DNA of 64,000 nt from Peptoclostridium litorale DSM 5388 (GTDB taxonomy: Bacteria; Bacillota; Clostridia; Peptostreptococcales; Peptostreptococcaceae), in contig NZ_FSRH01000006.1 in NCBI RefSeq assembly GCF_900141635.1, positions 44,488 to 108,487 on the forward strand. Reading direction: 5' to 3'. This document shows, in pieces, positions 45,666 through 53,505 of this stretch. Every line of letters begins with the position of its first letter. Position 1 is the first letter of the stretch. The notes under the pieces are model-generated. The model made no database searches. It was given only the letters and a program-made list of their open reading frames with translations, and was not told the origin of the DNA. A program made the position numbers and the translations under genes.

Positions 45666-46553
45666 TTATATTTCCATCTCAAAGCTGTGCATTTCTCCTG
45701 AAGTATCCTTTACGCTCCATTCAAGCTTGGAGCTTTCAATGTCCACATTTAGGTTTATTATGTCTATGCTATCCTTGTCGTTTCCATCCATTACCCATGA
45801 CTCTTTTACAAATTTTTTAAGCTTGCTCTCTGAAATCGTGTAATCCTTGAATGTGAAGCTTATGTGATTTTTGGTCCTGTCAGCCGCATCCATTATCTTG
45901 TTGAACACATCTATTTTTCGCTGGGACTTTTTCTCCTCACAGACTGCTCCGTTGACGCATTCAATAAGTGCCTGTTTTGCCAGCCTGTCCGCCTCGTCAT
46001 TGTAAAAGTCTCCGCTGTGAGCCGCAACTTTTTCAAAGTCTATGTCAATGTGTTTCCTGTACTTCTTTATGAACTCCACATACTCCATAGTGCCTTCCTT
46101 GTTCGCCTTCCATGATCCATTGGCCCACCTTTCAATGCCTTCGTAGTCGTGGTATATTATTATTGACTCATGGCCATTTCCATGAGCCCACTTTACAGCT
46201 TCCATGGCTCCAAGCAGCTCTCCAGCTACATTTCTCATGGCTGCATAGTCCTCATTTGTACCAACGCCTTTAAGCCTTACCTCCTTGCCATCGTGAATTA
46301 TTACGCACCCGTATGAATATTTGCCCTCTTCCTTGAAATAGCTTCCGTCGACATATGCCCTTACTGTGCTTGAACCGTCTATTTCAATTTTCTTTTTCTT
46401 TTGGCCCTCCACAAAAGCGCATGCGTCCTCATAGCTTTCAAAGCTCTTGTATACAGCTCCGCTGTAGCCGTGAATCTGCTCCTTGCACGCGTTCCAGTTT
46501 TCAAACACTCCTGTTTTTCTTCCCGACCTTACCGCATAATACTTTTTTGCCAA
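45666..46553 (-). CDS. Viroplasmin-RNase H fusion protein
   Basis: Protein of about 295 aa. Residues 1-45 are a viroplasmin-type RNA/DNA-hybrid-binding domain (KKYYAVRSGRKTGVFENW...GAVYKSFESYEDA). Residues about 58-200 are RNase H with the four acidic residues in YVDGSYF, GELLGAMEA, IYHDYEGI and NDEADRLAK. A C-terminal extension of about 90 residues is of unknown fold. It should remove RNA from RNA-DNA hybrids. The TTG at 46553 is chosen because GAGGGAG lies 8 nt upstream; the longer frame has no site. Confidence 0.87.
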   Translation of the reverse strand: MAKKYYAVRSGRKTGVFENWNACKEQIHGYSGAVYKSFESYEDACAFVEGQKKKKIEIDGSSTVRAYVDGSYFKEEGKYSYGCVIIHDGKEVRLKGVGTNEDYAAMRNVAGELLGAMEAVKWAHGNGHESIIIYHDYEGIERWANGSWKANKEGTMEYVEFIKKYRKHIDIDFEKVAAHSGDFYNDEADRLAKQALIECVNGAVCEEKKSQRKIDVFNKIMDAADRTKNHISFTFKDYTISESKLKKFVKESWVMDGNDKDSIDIINLNVDIESSKLEWSVKDTSGEMHSFEMEI

Positions 46554-46823
46554 TTGAAAATCTCCCTCTCTATCAATAATCTCACAGCGCCCACATGAAC
46601 GCTGCAGGCCCTTCATTGTAATTTAAACTAATTCAATCCCATATGCCCTTGCTCCAAATGGACATACACTAATTTTACTTTAACAAAAGCATATCCACAA
46701 GCCATGTTTTTAAGCTCCTGTTCATTGCTTTCACTCATTTTCATAAGTACACGGGACCCATTGTATGTAGTCAACAGTTTTTAATATCATGTGCAAATTA
46801 TAGAATAAAACAAATAGAAATTG

Positions 46824-46832
46824 TGATATAAT
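46824..46832 (+). promoter_or_regulatory. Extended -10 promoter for the riboswitch transcript
   Basis: TGATATAAT (TGn plus TATAAT, 46824-46832) without a good -35 box. Transcription would start near 46839, about 50 nt before the riboswitch core. Confidence 0.45.
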
Positions 46833-46887
46833 TCAATAGGTGCTTGTTAAGCCACAATAAAATATGGCGGAGTTAAAACCAAATTAC

Positions 46888-46972
46888 GATAATAGCAAAT
46901 TTACCGAAAGGTAAAGACGCAAAGCTATGGGTCTAAGGAATATATTCTATGATTGCCAGGTTGCCGAATAGT
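46888..46972 (+). ncRNA. Cyclic-di-GMP-I riboswitch (GEMM)
   Basis: The aptamer core is recognisable. AGCAAA is followed by the P2 stem TTTACC-GAAA-GGTAAA with its GNRA tetraloop. GACGCAAAGC, GGGTCTAAGG and GCCAGGTTGCCGAA come next, the last being the tetraloop receptor and the end of P3. P1 is AU-rich and short. Downstream, ACCTATACA (46991-46999) can pair with TGTATAGGT (47093-47101), which covers the start of the ribosome-binding site of the gene at 47115. I see no intrinsic terminator between aptamer and gene, so control of translation start is the likelier mode. Confidence 0.9.
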
Positions 46973-47114
46973 AAAGTCATATATGACATAACCTATACAG
47001 CTGCAGGCCCCATAAGCTTCCTTGCCTTATCAATAGAGGTGCTTGACATATCCAAAACAAACCATTTTCATTGGAATGGATATAAAATAAAGTGTATAGG
47101 TGGGAGTGTATTTG

Positions 47115-47438
47115 TTGAACAATTGCAGCAAGAAAAATAACATAGGCCTAATGATTCATAGAAAAAAGATAGATATAACTCATTTATCCCCTACCTCAGA
47201 TAAAAAGGTTCCCAAGAAACATCGAAAATCATGCAAAAGAATATCCGAGCTGGTTTTAAACGCACTTGATATTCAGTTGAGCATGGGAACTGCATATGAC
47301 CTTTGGGTTCTTCATTCGGGATTGACCTGCGGATCGGAGTTTATGGATATTGAAAAAATGGACGATGGAGCTATTCTTATAGGAGTGCTTTCATTGATAG
47401 CGTGCATAGAAAGCACAAATAGACGGGACAAAAAATAA
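47115..47438 (+). CDS. Unknown protein controlled by c-di-GMP riboswitch
   Basis: Protein of about 107 aa that I do not recognise. The N-terminal 45 residues are basic (IHRKKIDITHLS, KKVPKKHRKSCKR). The rest is helical and partly hydrophobic (ISELVLNALDIQLSMGTAYD, GAILIGVLSLIACIES), without a signal peptide. The TTG at 47115 lies 8 nt after GGTGGGAG; the preceding TTG and two GTG codons are alternatives. It is the only gene after the riboswitch and has its own terminator, so c-di-GMP should set its expression. That points to a role in the switch between motile and attached life, but this is inference. Confidence 0.7.
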   Translation: MNNCSKKNNIGLMIHRKKIDITHLSPTSDKKVPKKHRKSCKRISELVLNALDIQLSMGTAYDLWVLHSGLTCGSEFMDIEKMDDGAILIGVLSLIACIESTNRRDKK

Positions 47439-47466
47439 AAGGCTTTCAAAAGCCTTTTATTTTTTG
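47430..47466. terminator. Terminator overlapping the stop codon
   Basis: AAAAATAAAAGGCT and AGCCTTTTATTTTT flank a 6-nt loop. It ends the riboswitch-controlled gene and also serves the convergent GT4 gene. Confidence 0.87.
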
Positions 47467-47489
47467 TTATGTTTATTTTTTAATGCCAC

Positions 47490-49199
47490 TTATACCTCCA
47501 GCTTAACCTTTTCCAAATTCTCCATTTCAGACTGGGCCTCATCCAAAAACCTGTCTGCGACCGACCTCCAAGAGTAGCTATCCACGCATATATTTCTTGC
47601 ATCCTTCCTTATTCTCAGTACAAGCTCTTCGCCCCTGCTCCTGTATGCCTGCAGCACCGCATTTATGCCGCATGAGATATTTCTTACAAGGTTTTCGTCA
47701 AGGCATAGCTTTTGAATACCTTTCAAATTCCCGTCCAATTCAAAAAGCCCTTCATAGCTGTCAACTACGCATTTGAATCCGGAATGGTATGTCTGAAGAG
47801 GTAATACTCCGCAGGCAAGCGCCTCGACTCCTACAAGCCCGAAAGCCTCTGGAAATATTGACGGAGCTATTACTACATCCGCACAAGGTATTATGTCCCT
47901 CAAAAGTCCGTGATCCATGAATCCCGTGAATACAACCCTATCCTTCACATTTCCCCGGGCCGTTTTCATATAGTCTTTAGCCTTTTCACTATCTCTTAGA
48001 ATATCGAGAACCCATTTTGAATAATGCCCTGTTCCTCTTTCGACATGGCTTTGGAACTGCTCCGGATATTTCAAAAGATATTTCAGCTTATCCAAATCAC
48101 CCATATCCAGTGCATTTACGAGAGTCTCCAGATATCCACGCGACGTTCCAAATCCCACAAGCACAAGCCTCGTATTTGGATTTTCCTTTAGTATGAATGG
48201 GAGCGATATGATTATATTGTGTATGCCCTTTGTCCAAAGGTACTTACCATAGTAAAGGAGTATGTTTTCATTTTCCCAGTCTATTTTAAGGAGTTTTTCC
48301 ATTATGTCCGGATCTATTGCCTTTCCGTCCCCCTTGGCCATGAGCATTGCCTTTTTCTCAGACAGTTCCTCCCCCGTAGCATTTTTTATAAGGCTTTCAA
48401 ATTCCCTACTTGCTCCAGATTCCATGTTGTTTTTAAGCAGTCCCTTTTCGGATTCTATGCTCTCCATGAGCCTTTTTATACGCTCGCTCTTGCTCTCTCC
48501 TATTTCCAAAGGGAAAAAACCTTCAATATCCACGCCTGCCGGTATGAGCATCTTTCTCGCCTTGATTTCGGCTATCTCGTCAAAATAGTCTTCAAATTCC
48601 CTTTGGGAGTAATCCGTCAAAAATACCAGTCCATCCGCCGCATTAAGCCCCTCAAGCGCATAATTCAGCGCCATGTTGCTTTTTCTCACTGAAAAATTGA
48701 ACGAACTGCCGTGGGCAACGGTAAGTTTTACAGTGCCTTCAAGTCCCTCAAGGGCCCTGTTTGTATATACCGGCTGCATTACAATATGGTTGCTTATGGC
48801 TACATCCGGCTTTTCATCCATAAAACAGGCTCTTAGGGCCTTTTTATTTGCATTTATATAGCTCTCCATATCATGCCTCGATATCTTTGTAATCTCAACG
48901 GCTTCAAACCTGTCGTACATGTCTTTTACATAGACAGGAAGCTGCTTCCCTATGTTTGGAACAAAGCACCTGCACTTCCCCTCAAACGGAGTCCTCTTTT
49001 CATGAAACCGCTCCATATTTTCATTATCCTTGTCGAATCTATATGCAGACTCTATGAAATCATAATTCTCAAGCTCAACGTCCTGGCAAAACAGCATTAC
49101 ATCGTGGCCAGAAATACAAAGCTGCCTGCAAAGATTCTGCACATACAGGTTGCTCCCCGTTCCATTTAGTAAGTATCCGTGTATAACTGCTATTTTCAT
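47490..49199 (-). CDS. GT4-family glycosyltransferase (long form)
   Basis: GT-B glycosyltransferase of about 569 aa. The N-terminal half begins KIAVIHGYLLNGTGSNLYVQNL. The C-terminal half has LLYYGKYLWTKGIHNIIISL, and the EX7E region is FPEAFGLVGVEALACGVLPLQ. Compared with usual GT4 enzymes (about 370-400 aa) it has an extra helical insert of about 120 residues in the middle (about 240-310 and around 380-420). No membrane segment is seen. GGGGGA precedes the ATG at 49199. It is monocistronic between two intergenic gaps. Donor and acceptor are unknown. Confidence 0.87.
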   Translation of the reverse strand: MKIAVIHGYLLNGTGSNLYVQNLCRQLCISGHDVMLFCQDVELENYDFIESAYRFDKDNENMERFHEKRTPFEGKCRCFVPNIGKQLPVYVKDMYDRFEAVEITKISRHDMESYINANKKALRACFMDEKPDVAISNHIVMQPVYTNRALEGLEGTVKLTVAHGSSFNFSVRKSNMALNYALEGLNAADGLVFLTDYSQREFEDYFDEIAEIKARKMLIPAGVDIEGFFPLEIGESKSERIKRLMESIESEKGLLKNNMESGASREFESLIKNATGEELSEKKAMLMAKGDGKAIDPDIMEKLLKIDWENENILLYYGKYLWTKGIHNIIISLPFILKENPNTRLVLVGFGTSRGYLETLVNALDMGDLDKLKYLLKYPEQFQSHVERGTGHYSKWVLDILRDSEKAKDYMKTARGNVKDRVVFTGFMDHGLLRDIIPCADVVIAPSIFPEAFGLVGVEALACGVLPLQTYHSGFKCVVDSYEGLFELDGNLKGIQKLCLDENLVRNISCGINAVLQAYRSRGEELVLRIRKDARNICVDSYSWRSVADRFLDEAQSEMENLEKVKLEV

Positions 49200-49458
49200 A
49201 GTCATCCCCCCAATGAATATATTTTAACAGCGCGCTCTGCTGTGAAATTTCAATCTCAAAACTGAAAATTCATAATGCAATGTCATTTTTTAGCGCTATT
49301 AAATTTTTTCCCAATGTGAGGGATTTCCAAACTGTTTTACAATATAAAAATACTACTAAAATCCTGAATATCAATTTTTCAACTTGATAGACAAATCTAT
49401 TAGCAGTATTTACAACATGCATTTTTACTTTATACAACTCTTTATTTTATAATGCTCT

Positions 49459-50028
49459 TTATTTCGATTCAAAAAACTCTCTTATCTGGGCAATATTTTT
49501 ATCTATGTCCATTTCATCTATTGCAATGAACGGAACGTCAATACCATTTTCACAGAACTCATCCTTTATTTCTTCCATGAGCACACCCTGACCGTCTACG
49601 AATTTGAAATTTCGAATTTTTTCTATGGCCTTGTAGCTCATTCCACCATTTTCCATGAATTCTCCTCCCCAGTCTCCGGAGCAGGTCTTGCTCACGCCGC
49701 AGCTAGGGCTTCCGTCTATTCCTATCAGTCCGATTATATCGTATCCATTGTTCTTGTAGTTTACAAGCTGCTGTACTATTGGACTTATAAGCTCCCTGCA
49801 CTGCTGCCTGAAATACGGAGTGTCAAACTGCTCCTTTACATGACCCCATCTTTTTATTCCGTATATAAACATTTCAGGGCACGGAAGCTGGATTATCCCC
49901 GCTCCCCTTTGTACTATCATATCCACCACTTCTGACAGTACCCCCGAATACTCGCTGAGTCCCTCTACCTTTGCATTTGAATTGAGTACGCAGTGTGAAA
50001 CTACCACTATCTCCTTGCTTCTTTTCAT
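49459..50028 (-). CDS. TudS-related (DUF523-like) protein
   Basis: Protein of about 189 aa that resembles the TudS-related group annotated in Clostridioides (CD3072 type). VVVSHCVLNSNAKVEG near residue 10, QLPCPEM near 50 and GIDGSPSCGVSKT near 107 supply three conserved cysteines that fit a [4Fe-4S] cluster site, as in the thiouracil desulfidase TudS. Desulfidation of a thiolated base or a related reaction is possible but unproven. AGAGGTGAGTGTA precedes ATG 50028. The gene stands alone. Confidence 0.78.
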   Translation of the reverse strand: MKRSKEIVVVSHCVLNSNAKVEGLSEYSGVLSEVVDMIVQRGAGIIQLPCPEMFIYGIKRWGHVKEQFDTPYFRQQCRELISPIVQQLVNYKNNGYDIIGLIGIDGSPSCGVSKTCSGDWGGEFMENGGMSYKAIEKIRNFKFVDGQGVLMEEIKDEFCENGIDVPFIAIDEMDIDKNIAQIREFFESK

Positions 50029-50094
50029 TACACTCACCTCTCAAATAATTATATTTCACTTTCCACTTAAACATAAAAGGGTATTACGTCTTTT

Positions 50095-50132
50095 CTATAA
50101 AGAAAGCGGCCCTTGGACTCTGTCCTCGGGCC
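50095..50132 (-). terminator. Terminator of the amino-acid ABC operon
   Basis: GCGGCCC (50104-50110) and GGGCCGC (50126-50132) form the stem. On the minus strand it is followed by TTTCTTTA. Confidence 0.77.
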
Positions 50133-50192
50133 GCACTCAAACTCAATAATATAGTCACCTGTATATGTAAGCGTCTATTGGCTCTACAACGC

Positions 50193-50936
50193 CTATACGA
50201 TTCCCTTTATCGCATTCAGGAATCTTTTTGTCCTTTCGTTTTTCGGATTTATTATTATCTCCTCAGGCTCTCCCTGCTCACATATCTTGCCTTCATCTAT
50301 GAAAATTATCCTGTCCGAGATTTCACTTGCAAAATTTATCTGGTGAGTCACTATCACCATTGTAAACCCTTCGTCCGCAAGGCTTTTTATTGCACTGAGC
50401 ACTTCCGCTGCAATTTCAGGGTCTAGAGCAGACGTCGGTTCGTCGAACAATATAATTTCAGAGCCCATCGCAATGGTTCTTGCTATTCCAACCCTTTGCT
50501 TTTGCCCTCCCGAAAGCTGCGCAGGATATTCGTCCAATTTATCTTCAAGCTTTACTTTTTTCAATATGTCTACCGCTATTTCATGCGCCTCGTCCTTGTT
50601 TAACTTTTTCACCACATTCAATGGCTTTGATATGTTTTCTATGACTTTGTAGTGCGGAAACAAGTTGAAGTTTTGAAAAACCATGCCTATTTTCTTTCTC
50701 ATTTCATTCTGGCTTTTAGACTTTAAATGCATGGAGCAATCATTCACATAAATCTCTCCGGAGTTGATCTCTTCAAGCTGGTTTATGCATCTGAGCAGAG
50801 TGCTTTTGCCGGAACCGCTCGGCCCTATAATTGAAACTATCTCCCCACGCCTTACAGACATTGAAATGCCCTTGAGTACATGTGTGTCTCCAAAAGCCTT
50901 GTGTATGTTCTTCATCCTTATTATTGCGTCATCCAT
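50193..50936 (-). CDS. Polar amino-acid ABC transporter ATPase
   Basis: ATP-binding subunit of 247 aa, GlnQ/HisP type. Walker A is GPSGSGKSTLLRC, the signature LSGGQKQRVGIA, Walker B IILFDEPTSALD and the switch His is in VTHQ. It powers uptake together with the permease 18 nt upstream and the binding protein. GAGGGGAATGTAAA precedes the ATG. It is the last gene of the four-gene operon. Confidence 0.94.
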   Translation of the reverse strand: MDDAIIRMKNIHKAFGDTHVLKGISMSVRRGEIVSIIGPSGSGKSTLLRCINQLEEINSGEIYVNDCSMHLKSKSQNEMRKKIGMVFQNFNLFPHYKVIENISKPLNVVKKLNKDEAHEIAVDILKKVKLEDKLDEYPAQLSGGQKQRVGIARTIAMGSEIILFDEPTSALDPEIAAEVLSAIKSLADEGFTMVIVTHQINFASEISDRIIFIDEGKICEQGEPEEIIINPKNERTKRFLNAIKGIV

Positions 50937-50954
50937 TTTTACATTCCCCTCATG

Positions 50955-51608
50955 CTAGTATATCGCATTAAACCTTTTTTCAATGGATTTCGATGTAAGC
51001 GAAACCACATATGTCATTACAAAATAAAACAGGGCCAGCGTTGTGTATATTTCAAAAGGCCTGGCTGTCCTGCTGTATATGAGCTGCCCTATTCTCGTCA
51101 GCTCCGTAATTGATATTACCGAAACCAGCGAACTGTCCTTCAGCAGCGCCGAAAAACAGTTCACAAGGTTTGGAATCGAAACCCGAAACATCTGAGGCAG
51201 TATTATGTGGAATATTGTTTGCAATTTGTTGTATCCCAGCGAAAAGGCCGCCTCGTCCTGTCCCTTGTCCACCGCCAATATCGAAGCCCTTACTATTTCA
51301 GACATGTAGGCCCCGCAGTTAAGGCTGAGCCCTATTATTGCAGCCGTAAAGCAGTCCATGACTATGTTTACCTTGGGCAGTCCGTAGTATATCAAAAACA
51401 GCTGTATAAGCAGTGGCGAGCCCCTGAACACCTCCACATATGCCGCAAGAAACTTCTTTATGGGCATTGGCGTGTTGTAAGACCTTGCAATGCCCACTAT
51501 GAAGGCTATAATCACCGCAAATACAAAGGATGTCATTGTTATCTTCAGTGTAACAAGCGTCGCCTCAAGTATGAAAGGCATATTTTTAAGCACTATGTCA
51601 AAATTCAT
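50955..51608 (-). CDS. Polar amino-acid ABC transporter permease
   Basis: Permease of 217 aa with five or six hydrophobic segments, HisM/GlnP type. EVFRGSPLLIQLFLIYYGLP near residues 61-80 and AAFSLGYNKLQTIFHIILPQ (the coupling helix that contacts the ATPase) are typical. It probably works as a homodimer because only one permease gene is present. AAAGGGGTTTTTGAT precedes the ATG. Confidence 0.94.
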   Translation of the reverse strand: MNFDIVLKNMPFILEATLVTLKITMTSFVFAVIIAFIVGIARSYNTPMPIKKFLAAYVEVFRGSPLLIQLFLIYYGLPKVNIVMDCFTAAIIGLSLNCGAYMSEIVRASILAVDKGQDEAAFSLGYNKLQTIFHIILPQMFRVSIPNLVNCFSALLKDSSLVSVISITELTRIGQLIYSRTARPFEIYTTLALFYFVMTYVVSLTSKSIEKRFNAIY

Positions 51609-51676
51609 ATCAAAAACCCCTTTATTGCATCATCATTCCCATACAAACTATTGATGTTTGACTTTTTAGAAAACTT

Positions 51677-52483
51677 CTAGTTTTCTTCCGCTGTAAGCCA
51701 TTTTTCAAGCGCGGCGTCATATTTCCCATTTTCCTTTATTGCGGCAAGCGCTTCATTAAGCTTTCCAGTCAGCTCATCCGATTCAGGACTCAATACCATT
51801 ATGTTTTCAGAATACGCCAAAGCTTCTTTGAGTATTCTTGTCTCCCCGCTTTCCTTGAAGTGAATTATAGAACGTGCATATCCTTCAACAACAGCATCTA
51901 TTCTTCCTGCATTCAGGTCTGAAAAAGCTGCAGGAGTGTAGTCGTATCTTTTTATTTCCTTTATGCCTTCGATTTTCTCCGCCTCTATTTCACTTCCAGA
52001 TCCCATCTGAACTCCTACTATCTTTCCCTTAAGGTCTTCTACTGAATTGATGTCAGTGTTATCCTTTCTCACATTTATGCTCGATGGGAAGTCATAGTAT
52101 GTATCACTCATGTTTACATTTTCCTTCGAAGCTTCCTTTTTGTTCATGCACGATATTATTACATCGTAGTCGCCCTTTATGACTCCGCCCAGTAGAGACG
52201 GCCATTCGGCATCTACGAATTTTACATTTACACCCAGTTCTTCTCCAAGAGCGTTTGCCATATCGACATCGAACCCTTCAAACTCGCCAGTGTTTTCATT
52301 TCTAGATTCAAAAGGAGGATATTGCGCGCAAAATGCAACCACAAGTTCTCCGTTGTTTTTAACATTTTCCCATGACATGTCTTTTTTTGACTCTGCCGCA
52401 TCCTGAGTGCTTCCGCATGCCGCTGCAAGCATTGAAACAAGTCCTATCATAACTGCAACAAAAACCTTATTTAATCTTTTCAT
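51677..52483 (-). CDS. Amino-acid-binding lipoprotein
   Basis: Solute-binding lipoprotein of 268 aa. The signal peptide ends in the lipobox LAAAC (Cys23). The family core AQYPPFESRNENTGEFEGFDVDMANALGEEL and the later DLKGKIVGVQMGSG and ALAYSENIMVLSPES are those of the polar amino-acid binding family. It is anchored outside the membrane and delivers substrate to the permease next to it. The specificity cannot be read. Confidence 0.94.
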   Translation of the reverse strand: MKRLNKVFVAVMIGLVSMLAAACGSTQDAAESKKDMSWENVKNNGELVVAFCAQYPPFESRNENTGEFEGFDVDMANALGEELGVNVKFVDAEWPSLLGGVIKGDYDVIISCMNKKEASKENVNMSDTYYDFPSSINVRKDNTDINSVEDLKGKIVGVQMGSGSEIEAEKIEGIKEIKRYDYTPAAFSDLNAGRIDAVVEGYARSIIHFKESGETRILKEALAYSENIMVLSPESDELTGKLNEALAAIKENGKYDAALEKWLTAEEN

Positions 52484-52498
52484 AAAAAATCCTCCACT

Positions 52499-53323
52499 TT
52501 ATTTATATAATTTTGCCACTCCAATAGAAGAATTATAATAATTCTCGCCTTTTACAACATCAATTTCTACATTTCTTTTCCCCGCCCTTTTTATTATGCC
52601 TTCCTTTTTATAGTCGGGCTCAGCAGGGTTGAGCGTATTTAATACGCCTTTCAAGACATTTTTGAATATCTTATATGGCATTCCGACTCCCATTTCGCCG
52701 TCTTCCCATTTGCACGAAAACCTGGTGTTTGAACAGAGCAGTGAAATATTGATATCGTTATTCTCATAAGGCCTTGCGGTAAGCTCGGAGCACACTCCCT
52801 GATTGCCCGCAAATTTTATGTTTTCAGCCATTCCATATTTGTATGTATATCCCTGGACAACCCTCATGATATTGTAGGGATTAGAGACTATTATTGCCAC
52901 GTCCGGATCAACCTTAAACATCTCGACAGGCTGAAGCACTGCCCCGTAAATAGGATCTTCCACATATGTAACTGCGCTTTGCACATTCTTGGCCGTCCCC
53001 AAGCTGTCATAAAGGCCGTATGAGTAGTATTTCCTGCCTGATTTGACACTGGAGTCGCTCTCTTTTATTCCCAAAGCCCTTGCAGATGAATTGCACTTGA
53101 AGTGTTCGCTTCTGACCTTTATTCCCTTCCCGCTCGATGCAATTTTCACCATCATGCAGTATGAAAGCTTAGCTTTAGCCGTATTTACATCAAATGAGTT
53201 GAATTCCTCCTCTGAAAATAGAAACTTAACGCCTACTATTCTTCTATCCATATTAAGACAGGAATACAGCCTGTCCATCTCTCCATTTGCAAATGTATTT
53301 TTTATACTGGTTCCTCCTTCCAT
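52499..53323 (-). CDS. DUF169 protein
   Basis: Protein of about 274 aa of the DUF169 family, recognised by CSELTARPYENNDINISLLCSNTRF near residues 190-215 and by GVGMPYKIFKNVL. Several Cys (SYCMMV, KCNSSA, GVCSEL, LLCSNT) stand at conserved places and suggest a metal or cluster site. The function is unknown. It opens the operon of the amino-acid ABC transporter, 15 nt before the binding protein gene, and is divergent from the UroD-like gene. The start is uncertain. I use ATG 53323, but the strong AGGAGG lies after it, 7 nt before an ATA codon (53305). ATG 53278 is the next choice. Confidence 0.75.
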   Translation of the reverse strand: MEGGTSIKNTFANGEMDRLYSCLNMDRRIVGVKFLFSEEEFNSFDVNTAKAKLSYCMMVKIASSGKGIKVRSEHFKCNSSARALGIKESDSSVKSGRKYYSYGLYDSLGTAKNVQSAVTYVEDPIYGAVLQPVEMFKVDPDVAIIVSNPYNIMRVVQGYTYKYGMAENIKFAGNQGVCSELTARPYENNDINISLLCSNTRFSCKWEDGEMGVGMPYKIFKNVLKGVLNTLNPAEPDYKKEGIIKRAGKRNVEIDVVKGENYYNSSIGVAKLYK

Positions 53324-53505
53324 AATTATTTTGTAAAGCTTTGTATGCCCTATATGATTATACATATATAACTTTATTTTGTTAAATTGATAAATCTTAT
53401 ACTACTATGGCAGTCTATTGGGTTTTTTTATATTTATGCAATCAGATTCACAACTGCTTCATTTGATGCTATAATTTCTGACATGTTTATCAAATGGAGG
53501 TAATA

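Noticed and set aside
42884-46553. A complete Zorya defence system including the YgjP-like peptidase and RNase H as effectors
   Set aside because: Those genes are on the opposite strand behind a strong bidirectional terminator, and no ZorC, ZorD or ZorE homologue is present.
46949-47140. 63-aa open frame starting inside the riboswitch
   Set aside because: It begins within the conserved aptamer and has no ribosome-binding site. It is not a gene.
49200-49458. A hidden small gene in the 260-bp gap before the GT4 gene
   Set aside because: Neither strand has a frame with a plausible ribosome-binding site. I see only AT-rich spacer.
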